Shown here piece by piece: positions 53,212 to 63,237 of a DNA stretch of 64,000 bases. The DNA lies in assembly GCA_009702045.1 (NCBI GenBank), contig WLIV01000011.1:1-64000 (forward strand), read 5' to 3'. A model generated the notes under the pieces. It made no database searches. It was not told the origin of the DNA and saw nothing but the letters and a program-made list of their open reading frames with translations. Every line of letters begins with the position of its first letter. The stretch's first letter is position 1. The translations under genes and the position numbers were made by a program. The DNA is from Actinomycetota bacterium (lineage in GTDB: Bacteria > Actinomycetota > Acidimicrobiia > Acidimicrobiales > Ilumatobacteraceae).

Positions 53212-55818
53212 ATGGGTACGCCACCGCAGACCGCCGATCAGCTTCGTTCCGCCTTCCTCGACTACTTCGCCGCGAAGGCACACGCAGTCGTCCCCTCGGC
53301 GAGCCTGATTCCACACGACCCCACTGTGCTGTTCACGGTTGCGGGCATGGTGCCGTTCAAGCCCTACTTCGTCGGCGACGAAGCGCCGCCCTACAGCCGT
53401 GCGGTCAGCAGTCAGAAGTGCGCCCGCGCAGGCGGCAAGCACAACGACCTCGACGATGTCGGTCGCACCAAGCGCCACCTCGTGTTCTTCGAGATGCTGG
53501 GCAACTTCAGTTTCGGCGACTACTTCAAGAACGAGATCATCCCCTGGAGTTGGGAGCTCACCACCGAGACATTCGGCCTCGACGGCGACCGTCTGTGGAT
53601 CACGGTGCACGAGAGCGACGACGAGGCAGAGGCGATCTGGCACGAGCAGGTTGGCGTGCCGATGAACCGCATCCAGCGGTTGGGCGACAAGGACAACTTC
53701 TGGCAGATGGGCGACACCGGCCCGTGCGGTCCGTGTAGCGAGATCCACATCGACCGTGGCCCGTCGTTCGGTCCCGAAGGCGGGCCGTTGCACGATCAGC
53801 GCGGCGACCGCTACATGGAGTTCTGGAACCTCGTGTTCATGCAGTACAACCAGGCGGCCGATGGCAGCCGCACGTTGCTGCCCAAGCCGTCCATCGACAC
53901 GGGCCTCGGCCTGGAGCGCATGCTGTGTCTGCTCCAGGGTGTCGACGCGGTGTGGGAGACCTCGTTGATGCAGCCGTTGGTCGATCAAGCCTGCAGCCTC
54001 ACCGGTCGCAGCTACCGCGCCGGCGACTACGACGACCGTGACAGCTTCTCGATGCGCGTGCTCGCCGAGCACGCCCGCTCGGCAGCGATGCTGGTCAGCG
54101 ACGGCGTATTCCCCAGCAATGAGAACCGTGGCTACGTGCTGCGGCGCATCATCCGCCGGGCTGTGCGCTACGCGTACCTGCTGGGTACCGAGAAGTTGGT
54201 CATGCCCACGTTGGTGAACACCGCGATCGATGTCATGGGCAACGCCTATCCCGACGTCGCCGCGAACCGAGACTTCATCACCGGCGTGCTCACGCGTGAG
54301 GAAGAGCGCTTCCGTCAGACGTTGAAGACCGGACTCAGCATCCTCGAGGACGAACTCACCACGCACACCGAACAACTGCCCGGCGGCACAGCGTTCCTGC
54401 TGCACGACACGTACGGCTTCCCGCTGGAACTCACCGAGGAGATCGCCGGCGAGCGCGGCGTCAAGGTGGACAATGCTGGCTTCCAGGCCGAGATGCAATC
54501 GCAGCGACAGCGGGCCAAGGCGGGCCGCAAGGGTGCGGTCGACGGCGCTTCGCTCGATGGCTACCGCGAGGTCGTCGAGCAGCACGGAATCACGACGTTC
54601 GTGGGCTATGCCGACGACACCGCCGAAGCCACTGTGCTCGCCGTGCTGCCGGGGGAGCCCGATACGGACACGGTGGAGGTCTTCCTCAACTGCACCCCCT
54701 TCTACGCCGAGAGCGGCGGCCAGGTGGGTGACACCGGCACCATCCGCACCGCGGGCGGTGTGGCCGAGGTACTTGACACCACGTTCGCTCTGCCCGGTCT
54801 TCGTCGACACACCGTGCGTATCGTCAACGGCGAGATTCTCGTCGGCGATACCGCCACAGCGGCGATTGATGTCGAGCGCCGAAATGCCATTCGCCGGAAC
54901 CATACGGGTACGCACATCCTGCATCACGCGCTGCGCAAGGTGCTGGGTGAGCACGTCAAACAGGCCGGTTCGCTGGTCGGTCCCGATCGTCTGCGCTTCG
55001 ACTTCAGTCATTACGCAGCGCTCTCTCACGATGAAGTAGCCGAGATCGAGCGCATCGCCAACGCCGAGACATTGGCCAACTCGCCAGCGCGAGCGTTCGA
55101 GACCACGAAGGACGAAGCCACCGGGCTCGGAGCCATCGCGTTCTTCGGCGACAAGTACGGCGATGTCGTGCGTGTGCTCGAGGTCGGCAACTCGATCGAA
55201 CTCTGTGGTGGCACGCATGTGCAGGCCGCTGGCGACATTGGCCTCATCAAGGTCGTCAGCGAATCCAGCGTCGGTAGCAACCTGCGCCGTCTTGAGGCCG
55301 TCACGGGCGCGAATTCCGTCACGCTGTTGCAGCGCGACGAGGCACTCATTGCCGACACCGCTCGCCTGGTGGGCATCGCCGCCGACGACCTGCTCGTGGG
55401 TGTGCAGCGGCGAATGGACGAGATCAAGTCACTGCAGGACGAGGTCAAGGCGCTGCGCGCCAAGTTGGCCAGCGGTCAGGCAGGCGAGTTGGCAGCGAAC
55501 GCCACGGACGGTCTGGTGGTCACCCGCATCGACGGTCTGTCGCCCGGCGATCTGCGTGAACTCGCAATCGCCGTTCGCCAGCAGGCAGGTGTGCAGATCG
55601 TGGTGCTCGGGGGGATCAGCGACACCGGTGGTGTGTCCCTGGTGGCCGCGGTCACGCCGGCAAGTGGTCGCGTCGCCGGCGATCTCATCAAGGACGCGGC
55701 CAAGGTCGTGGGCGGTGGCGGTGGTGGCAAAGGCGATATCGCCACGGCCGGCGGGAAGAACGCCGAAGGACTCGACGAAGCCCTGCGTATCGCCGCTGCC
55801 GCGGCGACCCTCCAGTAG
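53212..55818 (+). CDS. alaS: Alanyl-tRNA synthetase
   Basis: Charges tRNA-Ala. The 868-residue protein has the class II catalytic core (VPSASLIPHDPTVLFTVAGM, GKHNDLDDVGRTKRHLVFFE, DTGLGLERM), the editing domain with zinc ligands (RNHTGTHILHHALRKVLG and ELCGGTHVQAAGD) and the C-terminal DHHA1 domain ending GGGGGKGDIATAGGK. All expected parts are intact. TAGGCT at 53197-53202 lies 9 bp before ATG, so the mRNA may be nearly leaderless. It is divergent from the Cys-rich gene and leads a long operon-like row. Confidence 0.97.
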   Translation: MGTPPQTADQLRSAFLDYFAAKAHAVVPSASLIPHDPTVLFTVAGMVPFKPYFVGDEAPPYSRAVSSQKCARAGGKHNDLDDVGRTKRHLVFFEMLGNFSFGDYFKNEIIPWSWELTTETFGLDGDRLWITVHESDDEAEAIWHEQVGVPMNRIQRLGDKDNFWQMGDTGPCGPCSEIHIDRGPSFGPEGGPLHDQRGDRYMEFWNLVFMQYNQAADGSRTLLPKPSIDTGLGLERMLCLLQGVDAVWETSLMQPLVDQACSLTGRSYRAGDYDDRDSFSMRVLAEHARSAAMLVSDGVFPSNENRGYVLRRIIRRAVRYAYLLGTEKLVMPTLVNTAIDVMGNAYPDVAANRDFITGVLTREEERFRQTLKTGLSILEDELTTHTEQLPGGTAFLLHDTYGFPLELTEEIAGERGVKVDNAGFQAEMQSQRQRAKAGRKGAVDGASLDGYREVVEQHGITTFVGYADDTAEATVLAVLPGEPDTDTVEVFLNCTPFYAESGGQVGDTGTIRTAGGVAEVLDTTFALPGLRRHTVRIVNGEILVGDTATAAIDVERRNAIRRNHTGTHILHHALRKVLGEHVKQAGSLVGPDRLRFDFSHYAALSHDEVAEIERIANAETLANSPARAFETTKDEATGLGAIAFFGDKYGDVVRVLEVGNSIELCGGTHVQAAGDIGLIKVVSESSVGSNLRRLEAVTGANSVTLLQRDEALIADTARLVGIAADDLLVGVQRRMDEIKSLQDEVKALRAKLASGQAGELAANATDGLVVTRIDGLSPGDLRELAIAVRQQAGVQIVVLGGISDTGGVSLVAAVTPASGRVAGDLIKDAAKVVGGGGGGKGDIATAGGKNAEGLDEALRIAAAAATLQ

Positions 55819-55829
55819 GAGTTCACCAC

Positions 55830-56267
55830 ATGCGTGCGCTCGGCATCGACCTCGGCTCCAAGCGCATCGGTATTGCGGTCAGCGACCGCTCTGGCACCAT
55901 CGCGTCACCGCTGTTGGTGCTGCAACGTTCGGGCTCCACCCGTCGCGATCACGAAGCAATCCGGGCTCTCGCCGTTGAGGAGGAGGCCGAGATGCTGGTC
56001 GTGGGGCTGCCGTTGAACATGAACGGGTCGTCCGGGCCAGCGGCGCAGGCTGCCATCAAAGAGGCTGAGGCGTTGGCTACGGTGGTGGGCGTGCCGGTCA
56101 TTACCTTCGACGAGCGCCGCACGACGGTGACCGCCGACCGTGCGCTGATGGAGGCGAACATCAGCGCCCGCGATCGCCGCAAGTACGTCGACAAGGTGGC
56201 CGCCGCGATCCTGCTGCAGCACTGGCTCGACTCTCGGGCCTCCGGTTCGGGTGTCCCGGGTCGATGA
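55830..56267 (+). CDS. ruvX: RuvX/YqgF Holliday junction resolvase-like protein
   Basis: An RNase H-fold nuclease of 145 residues. IDLGSKRIGIAVSD carries the first catalytic Asp, VVGLPLNMNGSSG and the ending ANISARDRRKYVDKVAA carry the others. The family acts in pre-16S rRNA 5' processing and may cleave Holliday-like structures. It starts 11 bp after alaS and overlaps mltG by 4 bp, the usual actinobacterial arrangement. Confidence 0.94.
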   Translation: MRALGIDLGSKRIGIAVSDRSGTIASPLLVLQRSGSTRRDHEAIRALAVEEEAEMLVVGLPLNMNGSSGPAAQAAIKEAEALATVVGVPVITFDERRTTVTADRALMEANISARDRRKYVDKVAAAILLQHWLDSRASGSGVPGR

Positions 56268-57430
56268 CCTACATCGACGACCGGGAGTGGCACCACGACC
56301 CGTGGGACGACCCGGACGACACCGACGGTGTGGCCGTCGAGTCCACACGCACCCAACGGATCCACGTCAAGTGGATCGTGTGGGGGATGGCGTATCTCGC
56401 GCTCGCCGGTCTGGTGGTCGCCGGTCTGGTGGGCCTCTGGTACACGGGGCAGGTGAACCCGAAGGGAGATCCGGGTGATCCGATCACGTTCACGGTGAAC
56501 GCCGACGACACCGTGAAGACCGTCACCGAGCGACTGCACGCCGAGCACCTGATTACCAGCGTCGGTGTCTTCCAGTGGTACATCGACCACCACGGGGGCC
56601 TGAAGTTGACCCCCGGCTATTTTGAGCTGCGACCGGCCGACCACATGGGCAACATCATGCGGACGCTGAGCACGCCGCCCTCGGAGACCTTCAGCAAGGT
56701 CACCTTCCCGGAGGGCTACACCTACGAGAAGATGGCATTGCGCTTGCAGGACAAAGTGCCACGACTGCAGGGCGTCGACTTCAACATCGCTGCCAGCGAC
56801 GGTGTGATCCGCTCGAAGTACCTGCCTCAGAGTGTGAACGGCCTCGAGGGTTTGCTGTTTCCCGACACCTACCAAGTGTCGAACGGCGAGTCGGCGGCAC
56901 AGGTCGTCGCGCGCATGGTGAAGCTGATGGAGCGCGTCGGCGACCAAGAGAACATCGACCAGGGTGCAGCTGCGCTCGGCCTCACGCCGTATCAGATCTT
57001 CGTTGTCGCGAGCATCGTCGAGCGCGAGGCGAAGATTCCCGAAGATCGCCCCAAGATCGCTCGCGTGATCTACAACCGCCTCGCCGCCGGTATGCCACTG
57101 CAGGTGGACGCGACGTTGTACTACCGCCAGGACGGCACACTTGCGTTCAGCGATCTGAAGGCCATCGACACGCCGTACAACACCTACCTGCACCTCGGGC
57201 TGCCCCCCACACCGATTGCCAATCCCGGTCGTGCCAGCATTCACGCGGCGCTGAACCCGGCAGCCAATCCGTCGCTGGGCGATCCATTGTGTGTCGGTCT
57301 CCCGGCCACGCAGTGCCACTATCTGTTCTATGTGCTCGCTGACGAGGACGGCCACCACGTGTTCGCCGCCACCGTCCAGCAGCACGAAGCGAACGTGCAA
57401 GCCGCCCGCGACAAGGGCCTGTTGGGGTGA
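56264..57430 (+). CDS. mltG: Endolytic murein transglycosylase MltG
   Basis: Cleaves nascent peptidoglycan strands and so sets their length. The 388-residue protein has a short acidic cytosolic tail, one membrane span (about 36-60) and an external YceG domain. The catalytic Glu is in SIVEREAKIPEDRP, followed by RVIYNRLAAGMPLQVDATLYY and LHLGLPPTPIANPGR. It overlaps ruvX by 4 bp and precedes aroE, as in mycobacteria. Confidence 0.95.
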   Translation: MTYIDDREWHHDPWDDPDDTDGVAVESTRTQRIHVKWIVWGMAYLALAGLVVAGLVGLWYTGQVNPKGDPGDPITFTVNADDTVKTVTERLHAEHLITSVGVFQWYIDHHGGLKLTPGYFELRPADHMGNIMRTLSTPPSETFSKVTFPEGYTYEKMALRLQDKVPRLQGVDFNIAASDGVIRSKYLPQSVNGLEGLLFPDTYQVSNGESAAQVVARMVKLMERVGDQENIDQGAAALGLTPYQIFVVASIVEREAKIPEDRPKIARVIYNRLAAGMPLQVDATLYYRQDGTLAFSDLKAIDTPYNTYLHLGLPPTPIANPGRASIHAALNPAANPSLGDPLCVGLPATQCHYLFYVLADEDGHHVFAATVQQHEANVQAARDKGLLG

Positions 57431-57437
57431 GGTGCCT

Positions 57438-58283
57438 GTGTCCGACCGACCACTGATCACCGGAGCGACTCGTGTCGCTGCCGTCATCGGCAGCCCTGTG
57501 CGCCACAGCCTGTCGCCCGCGCTGCACAACGCTGCGTTCGCGCAACTTGGTATCGACTGGGTGTACACCGCGTTCGAGGTGGCACCGGGTTCGGCAGCAG
57601 GGGCATTGGCCGCGATGCGCGTCCTCGGGCTTGGCGGTCTGTCGGTCACGATGCCGCACAAGGAGGCAGTGGCGGCCGCAGTGGATTCACTCGACCCAGC
57701 GGCGTCGGCGCTCCGCAGCGTGAACACGGTGGCCCCGCAGGCCGACGGCTCGCTGAAGGGCTACAGCACCGACGGGGCCGGTTTCGTCGCCTCGCTCGCC
57801 GCTCGCGGCGTCGCAGTGGCGGGCCGCACGGTGTGCCTGCTCGGCGCCGGTGCTGCGGCTCGTTCCATCGCCGATGCGCTGGCACGAGCGGGTGCCGCTC
57901 GCATCGCAGTACTCAACCGAACCTTCTCGACGGCACAGGACACCGTTCGACTTGCCGGCGACGTGGGCGTGCACGGCACTGCCGCCGATGTCGGCACGGC
58001 TGATCTCGTCGTCAACGCCACGTCCATCGGTATGGGGAGCGACGAGCTTCCCTGCGACGTGTCGTTGCTCCGGCCGCAGCAAGTCGTGGCCGACGTCGTC
58101 TACCACCCACGCCAGACAGCGCTCTTGCGGGCTGCCCTTGCTGTGGGAGCCACGACAGTGGATGGTCTGGGCATGTTGGTGCATCAGGCGGCGCTGCAAC
58201 AGCAGGTCTGGCACGGCGCGCTGCCGGATGTTGCTGCGATGGAGGCCGCCGCGGAGCGGGAACTCGCCGCACGTCGGCAGTAG
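57438..58283 (+). CDS. aroE: Shikimate dehydrogenase
   Basis: Reduces 3-dehydroshikimate to shikimate with NADPH. The 281-residue protein has [17 protein letters not shown] (substrate pocket), MPHKEAV with catalytic Lys, VNTV and the cofactor-binding [18 protein letters not shown], followed by NRT (NADPH specificity). Start GTG 57438 is chosen because GTGAGG lies five bases upstream; GTG 57432 is also possible. It is close behind mltG. Confidence 0.95.
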   Translation: MSDRPLITGATRVAAVIGSPVRHSLSPALHNAAFAQLGIDWVYTAFEVAPGSAAGALAAMRVLGLGGLSVTMPHKEAVAAAVDSLDPAASALRSVNTVAPQADGSLKGYSTDGAGFVASLAARGVAVAGRTVCLLGAGAAARSIADALARAGAARIAVLNRTFSTAQDTVRLAGDVGVHGTAADVGTADLVVNATSIGMGSDELPCDVSLLRPQQVVADVVYHPRQTALLRAALAVGATTVDGLGMLVHQAALQQQVWHGALPDVAAMEAAAERELAARRQ

Positions 58284-58293
58284 CCTGCGCGGG

Positions 58294-59469
58294 ATGCTTC
58301 GTTACCTCACCGCCGGCGAATCCCACGGCCAAGCGCTCGTGGTCATCATGGAGGGCCTCCCCGCTGGGCTGGAGATCACCGTCGAGGAGATCCAGGCCGA
58401 GATGGCTCGCCGTCGCTTGGGCTACGGCCGCGGCCCGCGTCAGAAGTTCGAGCAGGATGAGATCACGCTCGTCGGCGGCGTCAGACATGGGCGCACGCTC
58501 GGCTCGCCGGTAGCGATCGAGATCAAGAACAGCGAGTGGTTCCGCAGCGACAAGTGGCACGAAGAGATGTCGCCTGCACCCGGAGTCACCAAGGATCCGC
58601 TCACCTCGGTGCGTCCTGGTCACGCCGACCTTGTGGGTATGCAGAAGTATGGGTTCACCGACGCACGCGACGTACTTGAGCGCGCGAGCGCCCGGGAAAC
58701 TGCGGCCCGCGTCGCCGCCGGAGCGGTCGCCAAGAAGTTGCTGTCGCACCTCGGTGTGTCGGTGATCTCGCACGTTGTCCAGATGGGTGCTGCCAAGGTC
58801 GTTGGCGGCGCACGCCCGACTCCCGCGGATCTCGCTGCGGTCGATGCCGACGAGGTGCGCTGTTTCGATGCGGTGGCCTCAGCGGCGATGATCGAGGAGG
58901 TGCGCACAGCGGGCAAGGACGGAGACTCGCTCGGCGGCGTGGTGGAGGTGCTCGGCTACGGCGTGCCCGTGGGTCTGGGCAGCCACGTGCACTGGGATCG
59001 CAAGATCGATGCCGCGCTCGCTCAGGCCGTGATGAGTATCCAGGCGATCAAGGGTGTCGAGATCGGCGACGGCTTCGAAGTAGCCGGTCGTCGCGGCAGC
59101 GTTGCTCACGACGCAATCGTGTGGGATGCCACGCTCAACAATGGCAGGGGCGACTACCGGCGCACGAGCGCGCTGGCCGGTGGCACCGAGGGCGGGATCA
59201 CTACCGGTGAACTGCTCGTGGTCCGCGCGGCAATGAAACCGTTGGCCACTCTGAACCGGCCTACGCTGCCCACAGTCGACGTGGTCACCAAGGAGTCCAC
59301 GGTGAGCTTCAAAGAGCGCACCGATGTGACTGCCGTACCCGCCGCCGGCGTGGTCGCCGAGACGATGGTGGCGCTCGTGTTGGCCACCGAGGCACAGCGT
59401 AAGTTCGGCGGCGACAGTCTCTCCGAGTTCGTGCGCAACGCGGAATCCTTCCGCGCCACGCTGCCGTGA
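58294..59469 (+). CDS. aroC: Chorismate synthase
   Basis: Converts EPSP to chorismate, using reduced FMN. The 391-residue protein from ATG 58294 begins [20 protein letters not shown], with [32 protein letters not shown] and [17 protein letters not shown], the conserved chorismate synthase blocks. The C-terminal [16 protein letters not shown] is also present. It starts 10 bp after aroE and overlaps aroK by 4 bp (GTGA). Confidence 0.97.
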   Translation: MLRYLTAGESHGQALVVIMEGLPAGLEITVEEIQAEMARRRLGYGRGPRQKFEQDEITLVGGVRHGRTLGSPVAIEIKNSEWFRSDKWHEEMSPAPGVTKDPLTSVRPGHADLVGMQKYGFTDARDVLERASARETAARVAAGAVAKKLLSHLGVSVISHVVQMGAAKVVGGARPTPADLAAVDADEVRCFDAVASAAMIEEVRTAGKDGDSLGGVVEVLGYGVPVGLGSHVHWDRKIDAALAQAVMSIQAIKGVEIGDGFEVAGRRGSVAHDAIVWDATLNNGRGDYRRTSALAGGTEGGITTGELLVVRAAMKPLATLNRPTLPTVDVVTKESTVSFKERTDVTAVPAAGVVAETMVALVLATEAQRKFGGDSLSEFVRNAESFRATLP

Positions 59470-59975
59470 TCAAGCCCGACCAGCACGTTGTCCTGGTGGG
59501 GATGACGGGTGTCGGCAAATCGACCGTCGCGCGGGTGCTGGCTGTCCGGTTGGGTCGTGCAGTGTGGGACAGCGATCAGGTGATCGAGGGGCGCACGGGG
59601 CGCAGTGTGCGCGACATCTTCGCCGAGGACGGCGAGCCTGAGTTCCGGAGGCTGGAGAGTGAAGCGCTGGCGGATGCGTTGGCGTATCCGACCCCGTTGG
59701 TGATCGCTACCGGTGGTGGGATGGTGGTGGCCGAAGCGAATCGTGCAGCGATGCGGGCCGCTGGTGCGCGTGTCGTGTGGCTGTGCGCCGATCCGGCCAC
59801 GCTGGCCGAGCGAGTGCAGCCCGGCGGACACCGTCCACTGCTCGACGCTGATCCAGCCGGTACGTTGCATCTCATGTTCAAGGCTCGTGAACCGCTGTAC
59901 CGAGAGGTCGCCGACGCGATCGTGCTCGTCGACAACCGGTCTGTCAACGATGTCGTCGAGGCGGTGCTGCGATGA
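59466..59975 (+). CDS. aroK: Shikimate kinase
   Basis: Phosphorylates shikimate with ATP. The 169-residue protein from GTG 59466 has P-loop [18 protein letters not shown] with the Asp pair, [19 protein letters not shown] and the lid QPGGHRPLL. All active-site residues appear intact. GTGA overlaps with both aroC (upstream) and aroB (downstream) imply tight coupling. Confidence 0.96.
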   Translation: MIKPDQHVVLVGMTGVGKSTVARVLAVRLGRAVWDSDQVIEGRTGRSVRDIFAEDGEPEFRRLESEALADALAYPTPLVIATGGGMVVAEANRAAMRAAGARVVWLCADPATLAERVQPGGHRPLLDADPAGTLHLMFKAREPLYREVADAIVLVDNRSVNDVVEAVLR

Positions 59976-60994
59976 TCACCGTGCACGTGCCGCTCGGCGA
60001 TCGAAGCTACGACGTGCTGGTCGGCCACGGCGCGCGACGAGAGTTGGCAGCCCTGCTGCCCGCCACAGCCAAGCGAGCGGCCATCGTCACCCAGGCGGGT
60101 ATCCCGTTGCAGGTCGAGCTGGGGATCCCATCTGAAACGTTCGTCATCGGTGATGGCGAGCGTTACAAATCGATGGCGACGATCGAGACCCTGTGCCGCG
60201 GATTCGCAGGCATGGGCCTCACCCGCAACGATGTGGTCGTCGGTGTCGGCGGAGGCATGGTCACCGACGTCGCCGGTTTCGCCGCCTCAGCGTGGCATCG
60301 GGGGATCCCCGTCGTGCACGTCAGCACCACGTTGCTCGGCATGGTCGACGCAGCCATCGGCGGTAAGACCGGCGTGAACCTGGAGGCCATCGACGGTGTC
60401 GGTGGCAAGAACCTGGTCGGTGCCTACTGGCAGCCCAGCGGTGTCATCTGCGATCTCGACGCGCTGTCCACGCTGTCCCCGCGTGAGCTGCGCTGCGGCC
60501 GCGGCGAGATGGCCAAGTACCACTTCCTCACGGGCGACGACCTGCTGTCGATGGCGGAGCCCGAACGTATTGCCCGGTGTGTGCAGATCAAGGCCGAGGT
60601 GGTGGCCGGCGACGAGCGCGAAGGTGGTCGCCGGGCGCTGCTCAACTACGGGCACACGCTGGCGCATGCGCTGGAGATCGAGACCGAGTACGAGATCGCG
60701 CACGGCGAGGCGGTCGGCGTCGGTCTGATCTACGCCGCCCACTTGGCGCGCCGGCTCGGGCGGATCAACGATGCTCGGGTGCAGCAGCACTACGACGTTG
60801 TCGAGGGCGCCTACGAACTCGACGGCTCGCTGCCCGGCGGCTTGCACCCGCAGCAACTCGTGCGGCTGATGGGTCTCGACAAGAAGGTGCTCGATGGTGG
60901 TCTGACGTTCGTGCTCGACAGTGATCGCGGCGTGGAAGTGGTCAAGGGTGTCTCGCCCGAGGCTGCTCTCGCCGCCCTCGCCGACATGGGCTAA
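59972..60994 (+). CDS. aroB: 3-dehydroquinate synthase
   Basis: Cyclises DAHP to 3-dehydroquinate with NAD and a metal. The 340-residue protein has the NAD block GVGGGMVTDVAGFAASAWHR, STTLLGMVDAAIGGKTGVNL, and metal ligands in KNLVGAYWQP, NYGHTLAHALEIET and HGEAVGVGLIYAA. It overlaps aroK by 4 bp. The palindromic repeat at 61007-61118 lies just behind it. Confidence 0.96.
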   Translation: MITVHVPLGDRSYDVLVGHGARRELAALLPATAKRAAIVTQAGIPLQVELGIPSETFVIGDGERYKSMATIETLCRGFAGMGLTRNDVVVGVGGGMVTDVAGFAASAWHRGIPVVHVSTTLLGMVDAAIGGKTGVNLEAIDGVGGKNLVGAYWQPSGVICDLDALSTLSPRELRCGRGEMAKYHFLTGDDLLSMAEPERIARCVQIKAEVVAGDEREGGRRALLNYGHTLAHALEIETEYEIAHGEAVGVGLIYAAHLARRLGRINDARVQQHYDVVEGAYELDGSLPGGLHPQQLVRLMGLDKKVLDGGLTFVLDSDRGVEVVKGVSPEAALAALADMG

Positions 60995-61006
60995 CCCATG
61001 CATGGG

Positions 61007-61118
61007 CGAGTGCCAGCGCTCCGGCCCGAGTGGCAGCCGCACCCGAGTGGCACACGCGCGACGGGGGTGCGGCTGCCACTCGGGTGCGCACGTGGCACTC
61101 GCACTGGCGCTGTGGCAC
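61007..61118. repeat. Large palindromic intergenic element, copy 2
   Basis: A perfect 20-bp inverted repeat (61025-61044 with 61065-61084, 20-nt loop) is enclosed by a second, bulged pair of arms (GCGAGTGCCAGCGC at 61007-61020 and GCGCTGTGGCACTCGC downstream). GTGGCACTCGCAC is directly repeated in the right arm. It can form a long cruciform or RNA hairpin and shares GCACCCGAGTGGCA with copy 1 at 12966-13094. It separates aroB from a GNAT gene. Confidence 0.8.
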
Positions 61119-61140
61119 TCGCACCGGGGAGGGTGGGGGG

Positions 61141-61701
61141 ATGACACCCGAGGTGCGAACTGATCGGTTGTTGTTGCGTGGGTGGCGCGAGACGGACAAG
61201 CTGCCGTACTCGATCCTCAATGCCGATCCCGAGGTCATGCGGCACTTTCCATCGATGCTCTCTGCGCAGCAGAGTGACGAGATGGTCGACCGCATGGCGC
61301 GGGCGTGGGCGACGCATGGCTTCGGCTTGTGGGCTGTCGAGCGGCTGGATACGCACGCGTTCATCGGCTTCGTCGGGCTGTCACGTCCGTCGTGGGCGTC
61401 CACGCCGTGTGTCGAGATTGGTTGGCGGTTGGCACACCAACATTGGGGGAATGGTTTCGCCCCCGAGGCGGCTCGTGCGGCGCTGGCGTTCGGCTTCGAC
61501 CACGTGGTGTTACCCGACTATGAGATCGTCAGCTTCACCACGACGCGCAACGTGAAATCACAGCGCGTGATGCAGAAGATCGGGATGCGGAACGACCCAG
61601 AGCGTGAGTTCGATCACCCGTTGCTGCCGCAATGGGACGAGCGACGCCACGTGCTCTATTGCATTGATCGGCCCACATGGTGGGCGAGCGTGGCACGATA
61701 G
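61141..61701 (+). CDS. GNAT family N-acetyltransferase (RimJ/RimL-like)
   Basis: A 186-residue acetyltransferase from ATG 61141 after a GGGGAGGGTGGGGGG ribosome site. [18 protein letters not shown] is the RimJ/RimL-type start, [20 protein letters not shown] the acetyl-CoA loop (usually Q/RxxGxG/A), and [20 protein letters not shown] the family strand-helix. The acceptor is unknown. It interrupts the aro genes between aroB and aroQ, directly after the palindromic repeat, so it may be a late insertion. Confidence 0.9.
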   Translation: MTPEVRTDRLLLRGWRETDKLPYSILNADPEVMRHFPSMLSAQQSDEMVDRMARAWATHGFGLWAVERLDTHAFIGFVGLSRPSWASTPCVEIGWRLAHQHWGNGFAPEAARAALAFGFDHVVLPDYEIVSFTTTRNVKSQRVMQKIGMRNDPEREFDHPLLPQWDERRHVLYCIDRPTWWASVAR

Positions 61702-61705
61702 ACCC

Positions 61706-62143
61706 GTGGCCATCATCGCCCTTCTCCACGGACCCAACCTGAATCTGCTCGGACAACGCGAGCCGCACATCTACGGAAGTGCGACCCTCGCCGACTACGA
61801 GGCTGCGGTCACCGCCGCGGCCGCCCAGTTTGGGCACACGGTGCAGGCGTTCCAGACCAACCACGAGGGTGCGCTCGTCGACGCCATCCAGGCCGCCCGC
61901 GGGGTTGCTGCGGCCATCATCATCAACCCCGGGGCCTTCACTCACTACGCGTGGGCGATCCACGATGCGTTGGCGTCCTTCGCCGGGCCGATCATGGAAG
62001 TGCACATCTCCAACCCGAACGCCCGCGAACCGTGGCGGCACACCAGCGTGGTTGCTCCCGTCGCCACTGGCTCGATCATGGGGCTGGGTATGCACGGCTA
62101 CGAACTGGCGGTGCGGGCGATCGCCAAGCAGCTGGGCGCGTGA
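61706..62143 (+). CDS. aroQ: 3-dehydroquinate dehydratase, type II
   Basis: Dehydrates 3-dehydroquinate to 3-dehydroshikimate. The 145-residue dodecameric-type enzyme from GTG 61706 has [18 protein letters not shown] (with the catalytic Arg and Tyr), [30 protein letters not shown] and [19 protein letters not shown] with catalytic His. It is 4 bp after the GNAT gene and overlaps the peptidase gene by 4 bp (GTGA). Confidence 0.96.
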   Translation: MAIIALLHGPNLNLLGQREPHIYGSATLADYEAAVTAAAAQFGHTVQAFQTNHEGALVDAIQAARGVAAAIIINPGAFTHYAWAIHDALASFAGPIMEVHISNPNAREPWRHTSVVAPVATGSIMGLGMHGYELAVRAIAKQLGA

Positions 62144-63237
62144 GCCACATCCAGCGGATCGACAGGGTCCGCCAGCGGCTCGGCGATGTCGATGCGCTGT
62201 TGGTCAGCGACCTCACCAACATCCGTTGGCTCACCGGGTTCACCGGCTCGAGCGGTTGGGTGCTAGTCGACGCCAGCGGGCTGACACTCGTGACGGACGG
62301 CCGCTACGGCGACCAAGCGGCCCGGCAGATGCGCGACGCAGGAGTGGTGGGCGAGGTGCTGGTCGGCCGCACCGCGTCGGCCACCCTGGCCCATGTGTGC
62401 GACCGCACTGCGGGGCGATCCACCGTCGGGTTCGAGGCGGCGCACGTCAGCTTCCAGCAGCACGCCAGTTGGGCGAAGGAGTTCTCTGCGTCGCTGGTGC
62501 CCACGGTGGGTGTCGTCGAGAGCGAACGACGGATCAAGGACGACGGCGAGATCGAGCTGATGGCACGAGCCTGTGCAATCGCCGATCAGGCACTCGCCGA
62601 CGTTGCGCCCCGGCTTGCCGACGGCCTGACAGAGGAGCAGGTGCGCAACCTGCTGGAGATCCGAATGCGCGAGTTGGGCGCCACCGGTCCCAGCTACGAC
62701 ACGATTGTCGCGACCGGCACGGTCAATGCGGCGCTGCCGCACCATCGTCCCACCGCCACTCCGATTGCCGAGGGTGACACGGTGATCATCGACGTGGGGG
62801 CCTTGGTGGGTGGCTATCACAGCGATATGACGCGAACGTTCGTCATCGGCGAGCCCTCCTCGTTGCAGCGCGAACTGTATGAGCTGGTGTTGGCTGCGCA
62901 GGTCGCCGGTGTGGCGGCAGTGAGGCCGGGCGTCACCGGCAAAGAGATCGACGGTGTATGCCGCGGGATCATCGCCGATGCCGGCTACGGCGAGTGGTTC
63001 ACTCACGGAACGGGGCACGGTGTGGGCCTGTTGATCCATGAGGATCCCTACGCGAATGCCACCAGTGAGGCCACTTTGCAGGTCGGCAACGTAGTGACCG
63101 TGGAGCCTGGCGTCTATCGTGAAGGCTTCGGCGGTATCCGTGTCGAAGATCTGGTGGTCGTCACCAGTGCTGGATGCCTCGTTCTGACTGCATCTCCGAA
63201 GGATTCACCGTGCCCGCCATCACCACCAACGACCTGA
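62140..63237 (+). CDS. M24 family Xaa-Pro peptidase
   Basis: An aminopeptidase P-like enzyme of 365 residues from GTG 62140, with an N-terminal creatinase-like domain (about 1-120) and a pita-bread metallopeptidase domain. Metal ligands: [18 protein letters not shown] (two Asp), [15 protein letters not shown] (His), VEPGVYREG (Glu) and GGIRVEDLV (Glu). It removes residues N-terminal to proline. The 3' end overlaps efp by 28 bp and its last residues ([12 protein letters not shown]) are atypical. The pepP/pepQ-efp order is usual in actinobacteria. Confidence 0.93.
   Translation: MSHIQRIDRVRQRLGDVDALLVSDLTNIRWLTGFTGSSGWVLVDASGLTLVTDGRYGDQAARQMRDAGVVGEVLVGRTASATLAHVCDRTAGRSTVGFEAAHVSFQQHASWAKEFSASLVPTVGVVESERRIKDDGEIELMARACAIADQALADVAPRLADGLTEEQVRNLLEIRMRELGATGPSYDTIVATGTVNAALPHHRPTATPIAEGDTVIIDVGALVGGYHSDMTRTFVIGEPSSLQRELYELVLAAQVAGVAAVRPGVTGKEIDGVCRGIIADAGYGEWFTHGTGHGVGLLIHEDPYANATSEATLQVGNVVTVEPGVYREGFGGIRVEDLVVVTSAGCLVLTASPKDSPCPPSPPTT

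Noticed and set aside
52525-55218. An 897-codon minus-strand frame opposite alaS
   Set aside because: It mirrors alaS and overlaps the Cys-rich gene in another frame; no domain is recognisable.
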